Of a stretch of DNA of 64,000 nucleotides, positions 1-8,949 are shown in pieces. The stretch lies in assembly GCA_023091735.1 (NCBI GenBank), contig JALKBU010000144.1:1-64000 (forward strand), read 5' to 3'. The translations under genes were made by a program, and so were the position numbers. The stretch is from Trichomonas tenax (taxonomy: Eukaryota > Parabasalia > Trichomonadida > Trichomonadidae). Each line of letters opens with the position of its first letter. Position 1 is the stretch's first letter. Under the pieces are notes generated by a model. The model saw only the letters and a program-made list of their open reading frames with translations. It did no database searches and was not told the origin of the DNA.

Positions 1-682
1 CTTATACCACTGGATAGACAACTATCAATATGTACATGAAAGTACTTTCAAATCGAAAAAATATTGATCAGATAAAAAGTTATGAAGGTCGCGGGACTAC
101 ACCGCAGAAGGAAAAATTTTCCCAAAATTCAGTGACACCCAAATTCGGTTATTACATAAAATGTGTGTAATCAACTAATAAGTGAATATAATATAATAAT
201 AACATTGTCGAGATACACTCTAAATAAATAGCTCAAAAATGACTGACTATCAATGTGTAATTTGGAGTGTGTCACATCAAGAAGATCATAAACAGCATAT
301 CAGCTATTATATTCATATACTATAGTACTGATATATACTTTCGCATCGAGTTGTTTATTGTTAATGCCTTGGAATAAATTCTAGAATTATTGTGTTTAAT
401 GCGTGAAATTGTGTGTATTTATGAAGTCCACATACTATCCAAAGATACCTTATTACAAGCATACAGTTTTTGATGGTTTATTATAATATTTTATGAAAAA
501 TATGTAATATCTTATACTCAGAAGAGAGATTAGGGGGTTGTTTGACATGAAGCACTAAATTGTGTAGAAAGAAGCTCCTTTTATTCCTGTTTAGGCTCTT
601 TTATTGAGGGTAGTTTGGTTCTTTGATATGAGCAATAAATTTAGTAACACTGCTCATAGCGAATTTTCTACAAATTGGGGTG
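1..682. other. Left-edge intergenic region
   Basis: AT-rich sequence with no convincing open frame or tRNA/rRNA signature. It holds a TTGTTTGACATG word near 539-550, similar to TTTTGACA words in front of other genes here, and a 7-bp inverted repeat (ATGAGCA ... TGCTCAT, about 627-657) shortly before the gamma-COP gene. The end of any gene left of the window is not visible. Confidence 0.5.
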
Positions 683-690
683 TCACTTTT
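683..690 (+). promoter_or_regulatory. Inr of gamma-COP gene
   Basis: TCACTTTT inside TGTCACTTTTCT. Transcription from the A at 685 would give a 14-nt leader before the ATG at 699. It matches the trichomonad initiator form TCA(C/T). Because the element lies between an in-frame TTG at 675 and the ATG, it argues for the ATG as the start. Confidence 0.7.
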
Positions 691-698
691 CTAATATA

Positions 699-3188
699 AT
701 GAAAGGTCTCATTGGGAAATTTACTCGATCTAAGCCAGAGCCGCCGGCTCCAAAATCAGTGGTCGTAGAAACACCAGTCAAAGAAATGGAAAATACCGAT
801 TTAGTTCGCCGCTGTGTCATTTTCAAGGAAAATCCGCTTAGAATCGCAGAATGTCAAAACCATCTCGTCAGACTCTTAAATGCTATCGCTAAAAACTACG
901 AGTTCACCGAAAGGGACATTGAGGATATATATTTCAGCGTAAGTTTTGCTTGGAACAGCAAAGATTTAATTCTTCACAGATTAATTTTGTTATTTTTACG
1001 TTCTCTTAAGGTCCCAAAGACCATCGCATTCATGATGACACATTCATTAGCGAAAGATGCTATTTCAGATATTATTTTCATCAAAGCTGTTGCAATTCGT
1101 TATATGCCGCACCTTTTGCCTCCAGAGAACATTAAGGATGCTGGAAGGTTTATAAAGCAGCTGATGTCGTCATCAGAGCCTCTTGCTACATCTTCTGCTT
1201 TGTTATCTGCATTTTCATTTATTAATATTGGCGGACTTAAGGAAGTTAAGGGCTGGTTGACCGACATCAAAACATCCTTCAGAAAGGGTGGCTACAGCCA
1301 GTATCATTCTCAGCTCGTTCTTTATAAAATTTATCAAGGTGATGGCATTTCACTCAAACAGAAAGCAGAAGAATGGAAGAATTCATGTGGTAATCTTTCG
1401 CTACAGGCACATGTTTTAGTACAAGTTGCTCTTGAGGCTTCCAATCTCTTGAAATCACCAGAGCCACTGAAAATCATTAAAGATGCTTTAGCACATAAGA
1501 GTGCAATTGCAAACTTGGACGCAGTTAGAGCTATCTTGTCGTCACCGCTCGCTTCATCCGATTTGATTTCTGCAGCAATTTCAAGATTACATACATTATT
1601 ACAATCTCCAGTCAAACTTACAATTTACGCAGCTTTGAGAACAATCTCACAGTATGCTCCTAAGCGTCGCGAGGAATTTGCTGTCTGCAATAGCACACTC
1701 GAAAGATTATTAAACGAAAATGATAAGCAACTGTCATCATTAGCAGCGATCTCATTGCTCCACACAGGATTTGAAGCAACAATTGATCGCGTTTTACCGA
1801 AAATTGGCGAGTTTACAGCTAAATTACCAACTGATCAGCTCACTAATCTTCTTAAATCATGCATCGATCTTACAGTTAGATGCACATCAAAGGCTGAATC
1901 TATCATGCAGTTCATGTGGACCAATTTCAGGTTGCAAGATTCACATCCAACACAAAGAAGCTTTGTTGATGCCCTGTTCAGATTCTGGGATACACTCAAG
2001 GAACGTAGATCATTAGTTTTAAGATATTTATGTGAATACATCGAGGATGCTAAATTCAACGAAATTTGCATTGATGTTATCAATTTCCTTGCAAAGAAAG
2101 CTACAGATAAAGAATACAGAATGGAAGTTATTAGAGTTCTCTGCAACCGTCTTCTCCTTGATTTGGTTGATGTCAGAGCTGCTGCAATTGATGCAATCGC
2201 TTGCTTCGCAGTTGGCGATTACAAGGATGCAGCTGAGGTTAAGAAACAAATCCAGAGATACTGCCACGATCCGGATGATGAAGTTAGAGATAGGGCTCTC
2301 TTCTATACATCCTGCTTTAAGAATAATCGCCTTGATCTCATCACACCACCAGAACTAAAGCCACAGGCTATGACAAATGTCAAGCTTATCAGCGAGCAAT
2401 CACAACAGACAGCAGCTGCTTTGGAGGCTATTCAACAGATTCAGAACGTTCAGGAAGAGGAAGAGGAACAAGACCCAACAGATTTGGCTCTCCAGGAAAC
2501 TTATGGAGCTCCATTGTTCACTTCCGCATCAAAGGTTGTTTTCGGTTCGGATACAGAAATTCCAGCGAGCTATGTTCTTATTGAATACCAGAACAATCTC
2601 GTCTTGAAGTTCACTGTCAAGAATACAATGTCTGAAGAAATCAACAATTTGTCAATCGAGTTAGAAGGATTTGACGATGAGGCAGCTGGTGTTGTTGAAC
2701 AGAGTGAAGTCGAGACTCTCGAAAGCGAACAACAGGCTACTTGCTATGTTGCATTAGAGAAGGTGGAAGGCAAGTTCGAGTATGAAGCTAGATTTGTATT
2801 CAAGCTCGATGACGAGGACAAGGATCTTCCATTCGATGATCCAGTTGTTATCTCTCCAATGATGTACATGCAGCCAACAGAACTCACAAATTATGAGGAA
2901 GTCAAGCAGAAATTAGAAGCTCATGAAACAATCAAATTCAAGCTTAATAGAATTGCAAATCATGACGAGTTTGTTTCTTACATGGAAGAACAGCTCAGCA
3001 TGAAGAACCTTTATTCAAAGAAGGAAACCAAGATCACTCATGATGTATTTGTTGGTAAGTATCGTGATGGCAGAATCGCCATCGTATCGACTCAAGTTCT
3101 CCTCGACAATAAGGGTGGAGCTTTCATTAAGCTTACGGTTAATGGCGATGAGGATCTCTACAAAGCGGTCGTTGGCCAGTTCAAATGA
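699..3188 (+). CDS. Coatomer subunit gamma (COPI gamma-COP)
   Basis: 829 residues from the ATG at 699. The N-terminal three fifths (about residues 20-560) is an alpha-helical HEAT-like solenoid of adaptin type. An acidic linker near residue 585 (EEEEEQDPTD) leads into a beta-sandwich plus platform appendage (about 615-829), the usual gamma-COP layout at near-normal family length. The order of conserved blocks, such as SKD..LHRLILLFLR in the trunk and the final VGKYRDGRIAIV / KLTVNG segment, fits gamma-COP better than AP gamma or beta adaptins. The protein belongs to the F-subcomplex of the COPI coat that carries Golgi-to-ER retrograde vesicles. The gene ends in TGA, converges on the next gene with an 80-bp gap, and is preceded by a clear Inr. 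Confidence 0.9.
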   Translation: MKGLIGKFTRSKPEPPAPKSVVVETPVKEMENTDLVRRCVIFKENPLRIAECQNHLVRLLNAIAKNYEFTERDIEDIYFSVSFAWNSKDLILHRLILLFLRSLKVPKTIAFMMTHSLAKDAISDIIFIKAVAIRYMPHLLPPENIKDAGRFIKQLMSSSEPLATSSALLSAFSFINIGGLKEVKGWLTDIKTSFRKGGYSQYHSQLVLYKIYQGDGISLKQKAEEWKNSCGNLSLQAHVLVQVALEASNLLKSPEPLKIIKDALAHKSAIANLDAVRAILSSPLASSDLISAAISRLHTLLQSPVKLTIYAALRTISQYAPKRREEFAVCNSTLERLLNENDKQLSSLAAISLLHTGFEATIDRVLPKIGEFTAKLPTDQLTNLLKSCIDLTVRCTSKAESIMQFMWTNFRLQDSHPTQRSFVDALFRFWDTLKERRSLVLRYLCEYIEDAKFNEICIDVINFLAKKATDKEYRMEVIRVLCNRLLLDLVDVRAAAIDAIACFAVGDYKDAAEVKKQIQRYCHDPDDEVRDRALFYTSCFKNNRLDLITPPELKPQAMTNVKLISEQSQQTAAALEAIQQIQNVQEEEEEQDPTDLALQETYGAPLFTSASKVVFGSDTEIPASYVLIEYQNNLVLKFTVKNTMSEEINNLSIELEGFDDEAAGVVEQSEVETLESEQQATCYVALEKVEGKFEYEARFVFKLDDEDKDLPFDDPVVISPMMYMQPTELTNYEEVKQKLEAHETIKFKLNRIANHDEFVSYMEEQLSMKNLYSKKETKITHDVFVGKYRDGRIAIVSTQVLLDNKGGAFIKLTVNGDEDLYKAVVGQFK

Positions 3189-3268
3189 TTTAATTATATA
3201 TATTAAAGTTCTTTTTTTTCCTCCCCCACTTCTTTCTTATTGAAAAATAGGGATCAAATAAAACATAT

Positions 3269-6200
3269 TTAAAACATAATTTCACATATAGATAATATAA
3301 CAGATTGATTAATAGCAGTTGTGAGAGCTGCGGATAAATTTTTTTCAATAGGATTTTTGGGTGCAGCAATTTTCTCGACATGACCAAAGTCAAGTTGTTG
3401 CATTATTCGGTTCAGAGTATTATTTATTGACTCTTTCAATGATCGTGATAATTCAACATCTACTCTTGTTGTAACACCAGTGATTTCATTCTTCTTTGTT
3501 TCGCTGCTAACTTCAGTGGTATAACGCATTAATGGGAAACTGTTCAAAACTGCGGATTCGACAGATTGCTGCAATGATTCATCTAAACTTGAAACAATTT
3601 TTGAAGGAAGTTTTGTTATAATTGGAGCTAAAGCAGGAGCTTGAGGGAGATCGTTGTTGTGTGGTTGCTTTGCATTCTTTCGACTCAATAATGGAACATC
3701 ATCTGATGTATCATTATTGCGTTTTGATAATAATGGAATATCAGTATCAATTGTCTTTCTTGACAATAGAGGAAATTCGGTATCACTCTCATTGTTCTTT
3801 TTCGATAACAACGGAATATCAGTATCAGCTTCATTGTTTCTTTGAGAAAGTAGAGGAACATCGGTATAAATTTGATCATTTCTTTTGGATAGCAAAGAAA
3901 TATCGGTGTCGGTTTCATTATTTCTTTTAGATAGTAATGGAGCATTAGAATCAAATGTATTTTCGATAGCAGTGTTATTTCGTTTCGAGAATAGTTTTTG
4001 ACCATTAACAGGAGACTGCTTTGGCGATAATGCTTTCTGATCAGTTTCTGCTTTTTCTTTCCTTGGAGATGAGCTTTCTTGATTTATCGGAATGTATACA
4101 ATGTCAAGTGCTCTCTTTAATGAATTTGAGATAGTTTCTGTAAGGACACCAGGAAGCAACTCATAAAACTTGTTAGGAAGCTGGAAATAAAAGTCTTTCT
4201 TTGGCGGGTATTCCTCATATTTCTGTAAGTTTTGAACAGATTTTGGAGATATTTGAATTTTATCCGAAACTGAAGTCTTAGGACTATTTGACCCCACTTC
4301 AATATCGGATATGACCTTCTCGCTTACCATTACATCTGATGGTTGTGTAGGTTGTGGAGCTGATGATAATACGGGTCTGCTTGGATCATCAAAATCAGAT
4401 ATAACTTTTTCGCTAACTAACTGTATTGCTTCATTGTTTTTCTCTTGGACTGGAGGAAGCTTCACTATGCGTTTGGGTCTTTGACCACGAGGCGAAACAA
4501 CCTTTTCAACTTGGTGTTTATCAACTGTGTTCGTGTCTGTATTAAAATCACTTGTCTTAATTTCATTTCCAGCAACAATAGGCTTCGAGATATCCAAGTT
4601 CATTCCTAGTCTAACTGGGACATAAATTTGATTAACGCGAGTATTTGGAAGAACGCCACTATCCTCCTGAACCACTCCACCACGAAAAAATCTATCTGAC
4701 CGAAAAAAGTTTTCTGGATGAAAAAATTTATGGGGCAGATTGAGCTCGTCAGGCGATGCTTGTGGCTTTCCCTCCGTTTCCTGCTTTCTAACAACAATCT
4801 CTGCGCTGATAGTATCTGAGTCCTCCGTTATAGTTGGGAGCATTGTATCAACGAGTCTGTCTTCTCTCTCATTCGAGAGGGCTTGAAATGAAAGTGCTGT
4901 CAAAATTGATTCTATTGAGTCATTGACAACCGAAATAACAGTTGCATCAAGTGAAAGGGACATACTATCTGGGACAGTAACTTTGGGCTCTTCTGCTTGT
5001 GTTAATGTAGTTGAAAAATCATATTCAATATAACCTTCCAACAAGTTTTGCAAAATATCCATTGGCTCGTCAATATCTCTGACAATAGTATCATCGAGAG
5101 TGATTGTGAAATGCTCACATTCATCAGGCAATTCCTCTTCGATTGTTTTAGCATCGAAATCAAATTTAACTTGTTTTTGTTTAAGCTCTGTTGTTTCTTT
5201 GGATTCGACTTCAATTTCTTTCGGTTTTTTCTCTTCATCCTTGGTATTCTCATTTTCCTCGTCGGAAGAATTTGAGATGGATTCTGTCTCAACATCTCGT
5301 TGAATGAAGTTTGCTTTCATCAAGAAATTCATATTCGCAAGTTTGACAATATTTGAAACAACGCCATCAAATGATTGCGATATTAGATTCTTCATTACAT
5401 CAAAGGTGATATCTTCAGTTTCCTCCTTGAATTCTAAAGGCCATTGTGGTTGCAAGTCCCAAAATACTCTTGGAACAAACCTAGCAGCAACAGATGTATA
5501 TGTTCTTGTCAACCAATCACCCAATGTTGGAAGATTAATATCAACATTAATTGGATCCAAACCTGTGCTGTTTTCTTCTGACTCATTAATATTTTGTTGA
5601 GCTTCTCCTTCAATAGTGTGTTGATCTTCTGATTCATTATATGATTCCACTTCCTCTTCGTTGATATATTCATGGCTGGCAATTAGTCTTGTATCGATTA
5701 GTTCAAGTACATCAATAACAAACCAACTAACTTCTTTTGGAAGGAAGTGAGTGACCAAACCTGTGAAGTTAGGAAGTTTTATTTCTGGTTTATCTTGAAT
5801 TTCACTATCATAGCGCCTGATATCAATATCCAACATCTTTTCTGCAACAGCATTTTCAACAGCTTTGTTGAGAGATTCTTCAATATCATCAACCACAGCA
5901 TCTCCATCTTTTTCGGATTCTGGTGGTATGTTTACTCTCATCATTTTGGCAAAATCATCCAAGGATTCAGAATCGTCATTCGATGAAGAGTGGTGCTTTG
6001 AAGGAATTAAAACGGCTCTTGAAACATTTTCTTCCTCTTCTTCTAAATCTAATTCAACATCATTTGAAGAAATTGGATTCATTAATTGTTGAGATACGCT
6101 TTCTTCCTCATCTTCCTCTTCGAAATCGAGTATTTGAATGTCAATGACATCTCTCTCATTGACTGGTTCATCTTCTTCGCTATATTCATCCATTTTATGA

Positions 6201-8773
6201 ACGATTTCCTCATCATCTTCTTCCTCAACTATTTTTTCTTCTGCCTCAAATATCTGAGGAATTTCAACATCTTCTTCCTCTTCTAATGAATGCTGTTGTT
6301 CATCGCTTCCATAAGAAATTGTTTGCGGGATTTCAAAGTCTTCATCTGCATTCATTAATTTTTGATTGTTCTCTTCTTCTTCATTTTCATTGGTGATTGT
6401 TTGCGGAATTTCATAATCTTCCTCCTCTTGGAGTTCTTGCTGCTGTTCATCGCTATCATTTGTAATTGTTTGTGGGATATCAATATCTTCTTCCTCGTTT
6501 TCTGAACTGCTATTCTTGCCTAAAGGAATGACTTCATCTAATTCTTCTTCTTCATTTGGAATCTTCTCATCAATTTCCTCTTCATATTCATCCAAATCTT
6601 TTTGGATTGTTTGATCTTCATCTTGTGGTTGATCTATTGTTATCTCATCAACAAGTTTGTTAAATGCATCTGTTGTTGTAGTTGTTGGTGGTGTCGGAGA
6701 ATCTTCCTCTTCCTCCTCGACAATATCATTTGTCGGCTTTTCATCCTGTGTTGATTCAATTGTCAATTCGTCAACTAGTTTAATGAATGCTTCTGCTGTA
6801 GTCGTAGTTGTTATTGGTGAGTCTTCCTCTTCATTTTCATCGCTTGACATATCTGTAATAATGCTCGATCCTCTTTCATCAATTTCACTCTTGGTTGGCT
6901 TAGAATAGCTCTTCCTGACAGCAAAATTCAAATCTTCATCAAGGAATTTGTTAAGTTCAGACATGTTGAGAGTCGATGAAATCTCATCGATATTGATTTG
7001 GCTGTTCTTGATTTCTGTTTCTTCGTCGTTCTTGTGAATGTTATAGTTTGCTTCAGGTGGAACCTCAAATATGTATTGATCTGATGATGAATCCTCTTCT
7101 GCATTTTGTTCAATTTTGCTGTTTTCATCATCGCTCTTCTCGAATTCAATTTCTGTCTTTGTCTGATTACCTTTTGGACTTTGTTCAGTGAAAATATCAC
7201 TGAAGAAATCAGAATTATCAAGAACTTTGAAGAACTCGTCAGTCAAATCAAACTTCTTTGGTTTAGTTTCATCGATATCTGTGAAAATAAATTCAAATTT
7301 ATTGATTGCATCTTTGACAATCTCGTTAACATCATCCATAATAAATCTTTCAACAACTTTGACACCATCCTTTGACAATGCTTCCTCGAAGTCTTTTTCT
7401 GGCTGCTTTTCACCTAAATATGAAATCGAAGGATACTTTCTGTTCTTGAGTCGAAATCCGACAAGATCCTTGCATATCGATAAGTTGTTTGGAATCTGAA
7501 CAAACGGCATCTTATTGGAAATAATTTTTGGAACTTCAATAGTTGCAGAAAGAACTGGTGTGACAAACATCATATCCATGAATTTTGGTACGAACTTATA
7601 CCACATTGTGAAAACTTTCGATTTCAATTCTCTTTCCTGTCTCCTTTTCTCATTGACTCTCTTGTACCATTTTGTGATTTTCATCGCATTGCGTGATGTA
7701 ACACCAACCATATACTCGCCGAGCGAATCTTGGAAGAACTTTCTCGAGTAATCCAAAATTGCGCGACTTGTTGTGGCATTTTCGTGCCATTTTGCGAATG
7801 TCCTCGATAAAATTCTATTGCGAGTATACTGAGTAAGTTCTTGCCTTGCAGATGTGAGTGAGTTCGTACGATTTTGTTGAACAGCCTTTGAAATTAAAAC
7901 GTATATCTTCATTGACTTTGTCAATTGTGAACGTTGATATTCAAGTATTTCAATTTGACTATGATATGATAATGCATTGCACAGCTTTATCCAAGCTGAT
8001 TTTCTTGCAATGCGAATTTCTTCTAATTTATGTGCTTCCTTTATTTGCTTAATCTTGAGTTCAAATGACAAATATTTCCAAAAATTCATGAGGTCTAGGA
8101 GTTGCTTCTCATAGAGCAAGTTATTCGTGTAATTTGAGCGTAATATCTTGAATTCAAAAGATTTCCATTTATTATAGTAGTCAATTGCTTTCAAGTACTG
8201 TTGGAAACGGTTTTCTTTATTAATTTCATACAAACCTTCAAGCAAAGAATACCATTTTTCTCGATAATAATTTTGAATGTCGTTAACATTTGTAATCCGG
8301 TTCTTCCATTGCGTAAAGTACTTTTCAAGTGTTTTCTCATCATTCCGCTCTGTGATCGCTGCAATAAATTGTTCTGTTTTAGATTCTTGTTGTATTTTGA
8401 TGTAAATTCTTTCCCAAAGTTCAAACACTTTGTTCTTATTTTCGTCATGTATCCTATCAATTCTATATTTGAACAATATTTCGTGCAAAAGCTTTCTCCA
8501 TGCGAATTTAACTTTCCATTTTCGCATTGCAATCTTTGTTTTCGCTGTATAGAAGTGAATATATGATCTATTGAGTCTTTCAATATCTTTTACATTGCGT
8601 ATTGATGCTTTTCTCACTTTCTTAGCAACAATCGATTTCCATTTTTCTCTTAGAATCTCTCTATTCCTGCTTTTCGTAGCACTACTACTTTTTCGAGAAG
8701 TTCTGGAATGATGTTCGTTGTTTTGTGGATCAACTTTAATAATTCGGCGCTTTTTTGCCGAATTTTCAGTCAT
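3269..8773 (-). CDS. Giant Sfi1-like Trp-repeat, acidic, repeat-tailed protein
   Basis: 1,834 residues. Three zones are visible. Residues about 20-400 are basic and helical, with recurring F/L-x-x-W-K/R units (for example FELWERI, YFTQWKNR, YYNKWKSF, LMNFWKYL, TFAKWHEN, VFTMWYKF) like the centrin-binding repeats of Sfi1. Residues about 560-1070 are extremely Asp/Glu-rich, with phrases such as DEEIPQTI repeated. Residues about 1590-1702 hold seven or eight 16-residue units of form LLSKRNNxTDTDIP. There are no membrane segments. Sfi1 proteins scaffold centrin fibres at centrosomes and basal bodies; trichomonads have elaborate basal-body-associated fibres, so a role there is an inference. The rest of the protein is unrecognised. 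The leader carries a tiny upstream ATG frame (see findings). Confidence 0.6.
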   Translation of the reverse strand: MTENSAKKRRIIKVDPQNNEHHSRTSRKSSSATKSRNREILREKWKSIVAKKVRKASIRNVKDIERLNRSYIHFYTAKTKIAMRKWKVKFAWRKLLHEILFKYRIDRIHDENKNKVFELWERIYIKIQQESKTEQFIAAITERNDEKTLEKYFTQWKNRITNVNDIQNYYREKWYSLLEGLYEINKENRFQQYLKAIDYYNKWKSFEFKILRSNYTNNLLYEKQLLDLMNFWKYLSFELKIKQIKEAHKLEEIRIARKSAWIKLCNALSYHSQIEILEYQRSQLTKSMKIYVLISKAVQQNRTNSLTSARQELTQYTRNRILSRTFAKWHENATTSRAILDYSRKFFQDSLGEYMVGVTSRNAMKITKWYKRVNEKRRQERELKSKVFTMWYKFVPKFMDMMFVTPVLSATIEVPKIISNKMPFVQIPNNLSICKDLVGFRLKNRKYPSISYLGEKQPEKDFEEALSKDGVKVVERFIMDDVNEIVKDAINKFEFIFTDIDETKPKKFDLTDEFFKVLDNSDFFSDIFTEQSPKGNQTKTEIEFEKSDDENSKIEQNAEEDSSSDQYIFEVPPEANYNIHKNDEETEIKNSQINIDEISSTLNMSELNKFLDEDLNFAVRKSYSKPTKSEIDERGSSIITDMSSDENEEEDSPITTTTTAEAFIKLVDELTIESTQDEKPTNDIVEEEEEDSPTPPTTTTTDAFNKLVDEITIDQPQDEDQTIQKDLDEYEEEIDEKIPNEEEELDEVIPLGKNSSSENEEEDIDIPQTITNDSDEQQQELQEEEDYEIPQTITNENEEEENNQKLMNADEDFEIPQTISYGSDEQQHSLEEEEDVEIPQIFEAEEKIVEEEDDEEIVHKMDEYSEEDEPVNERDVIDIQILDFEEEDEEESVSQQLMNPISSNDVELDLEEEEENVSRAVLIPSKHHSSSNDDSESLDDFAKMMRVNIPPESEKDGDAVVDDIEESLNKAVENAVAEKMLDIDIRRYDSEIQDKPEIKLPNFTGLVTHFLPKEVSWFVIDVLELIDTRLIASHEYINEEEVESYNESEDQHTIEGEAQQNINESEENSTGLDPINVDINLPTLGDWLTRTYTSVAARFVPRVFWDLQPQWPLEFKEETEDITFDVMKNLISQSFDGVVSNIVKLANMNFLMKANFIQRDVETESISNSSDEENENTKDEEKKPKEIEVESKETTELKQKQVKFDFDAKTIEEELPDECEHFTITLDDTIVRDIDEPMDILQNLLEGYIEYDFSTTLTQAEEPKVTVPDSMSLSLDATVISVVNDSIESILTALSFQALSNEREDRLVDTMLPTITEDSDTISAEIVVRKQETEGKPQASPDELNLPHKFFHPENFFRSDRFFRGGVVQEDSGVLPNTRVNQIYVPVRLGMNLDISKPIVAGNEIKTSDFNTDTNTVDKHQVEKVVSPRGQRPKRIVKLPPVQEKNNEAIQLVSEKVISDFDDPSRPVLSSAPQPTQPSDVMVSEKVISDIEVGSNSPKTSVSDKIQISPKSVQNLQKYEEYPPKKDFYFQLPNKFYELLPGVLTETISNSLKRALDIVYIPINQESSSPRKEKAETDQKALSPKQSPVNGQKLFSKRNNTAIENTFDSNAPLLSKRNNETDTDISLLSKRNDQIYTDVPLLSQRNNEADTDIPLLSKKNNESDTEFPLLSRKTIDTDIPLLSKRNNDTSDDVPLLSRKNAKQPHNNDLPQAPALAPIITKLPSKIVSSLDESLQQSVESAVLNSFPLMRYTTEVSSETKKNEITGVTTRVDVELSRSLKESINNTLNRIMQQLDFGHVEKIAAPKNPIEKNLSAALTTAINQSVILSICEIMF
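3668..4003 (-). repeat. 48-bp coding tandem repeat (16-residue LLSKRNN units)
   Basis: Within the Sfi1-like gene a 48-bp period (one unit of 42 bp) encodes degenerate copies of LLSKRNN(E/D)(T/S)DTDIP. Seven to eight copies are recognisable. The reading frame is kept throughout, so the expansion is at protein level. Confidence 0.8.
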
Positions 8774-8949
8774 CCATAAAAAAAATTTTCAATGATACAT
8801 TATATGAACTTCAAGGAAAGGAAAGAATCAGCGAATTTGTAATGCATTTCTGCAACAGAATCTATTGTTAGCTCGTGACTGTATTTTCTAAAGGTGTTGA
8901 GAAAAAAAATTCAATTTGAAGTTACATAAATAAACAAATAATATTTAAC

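Noticed and set aside
675..698. TTG or GTG starts for gamma-COP, CARMIL-like, LRR, BAR and RmlC-like genes
   Set aside because: Eukaryotic genes use ATG; in most of these cases an Inr lies between the alternative codon and the downstream ATG.
3668..4003. CRISPR-like array
   Set aside because: The repeats are in-frame degenerate coding repeats without spacers, in a eukaryotic gene.
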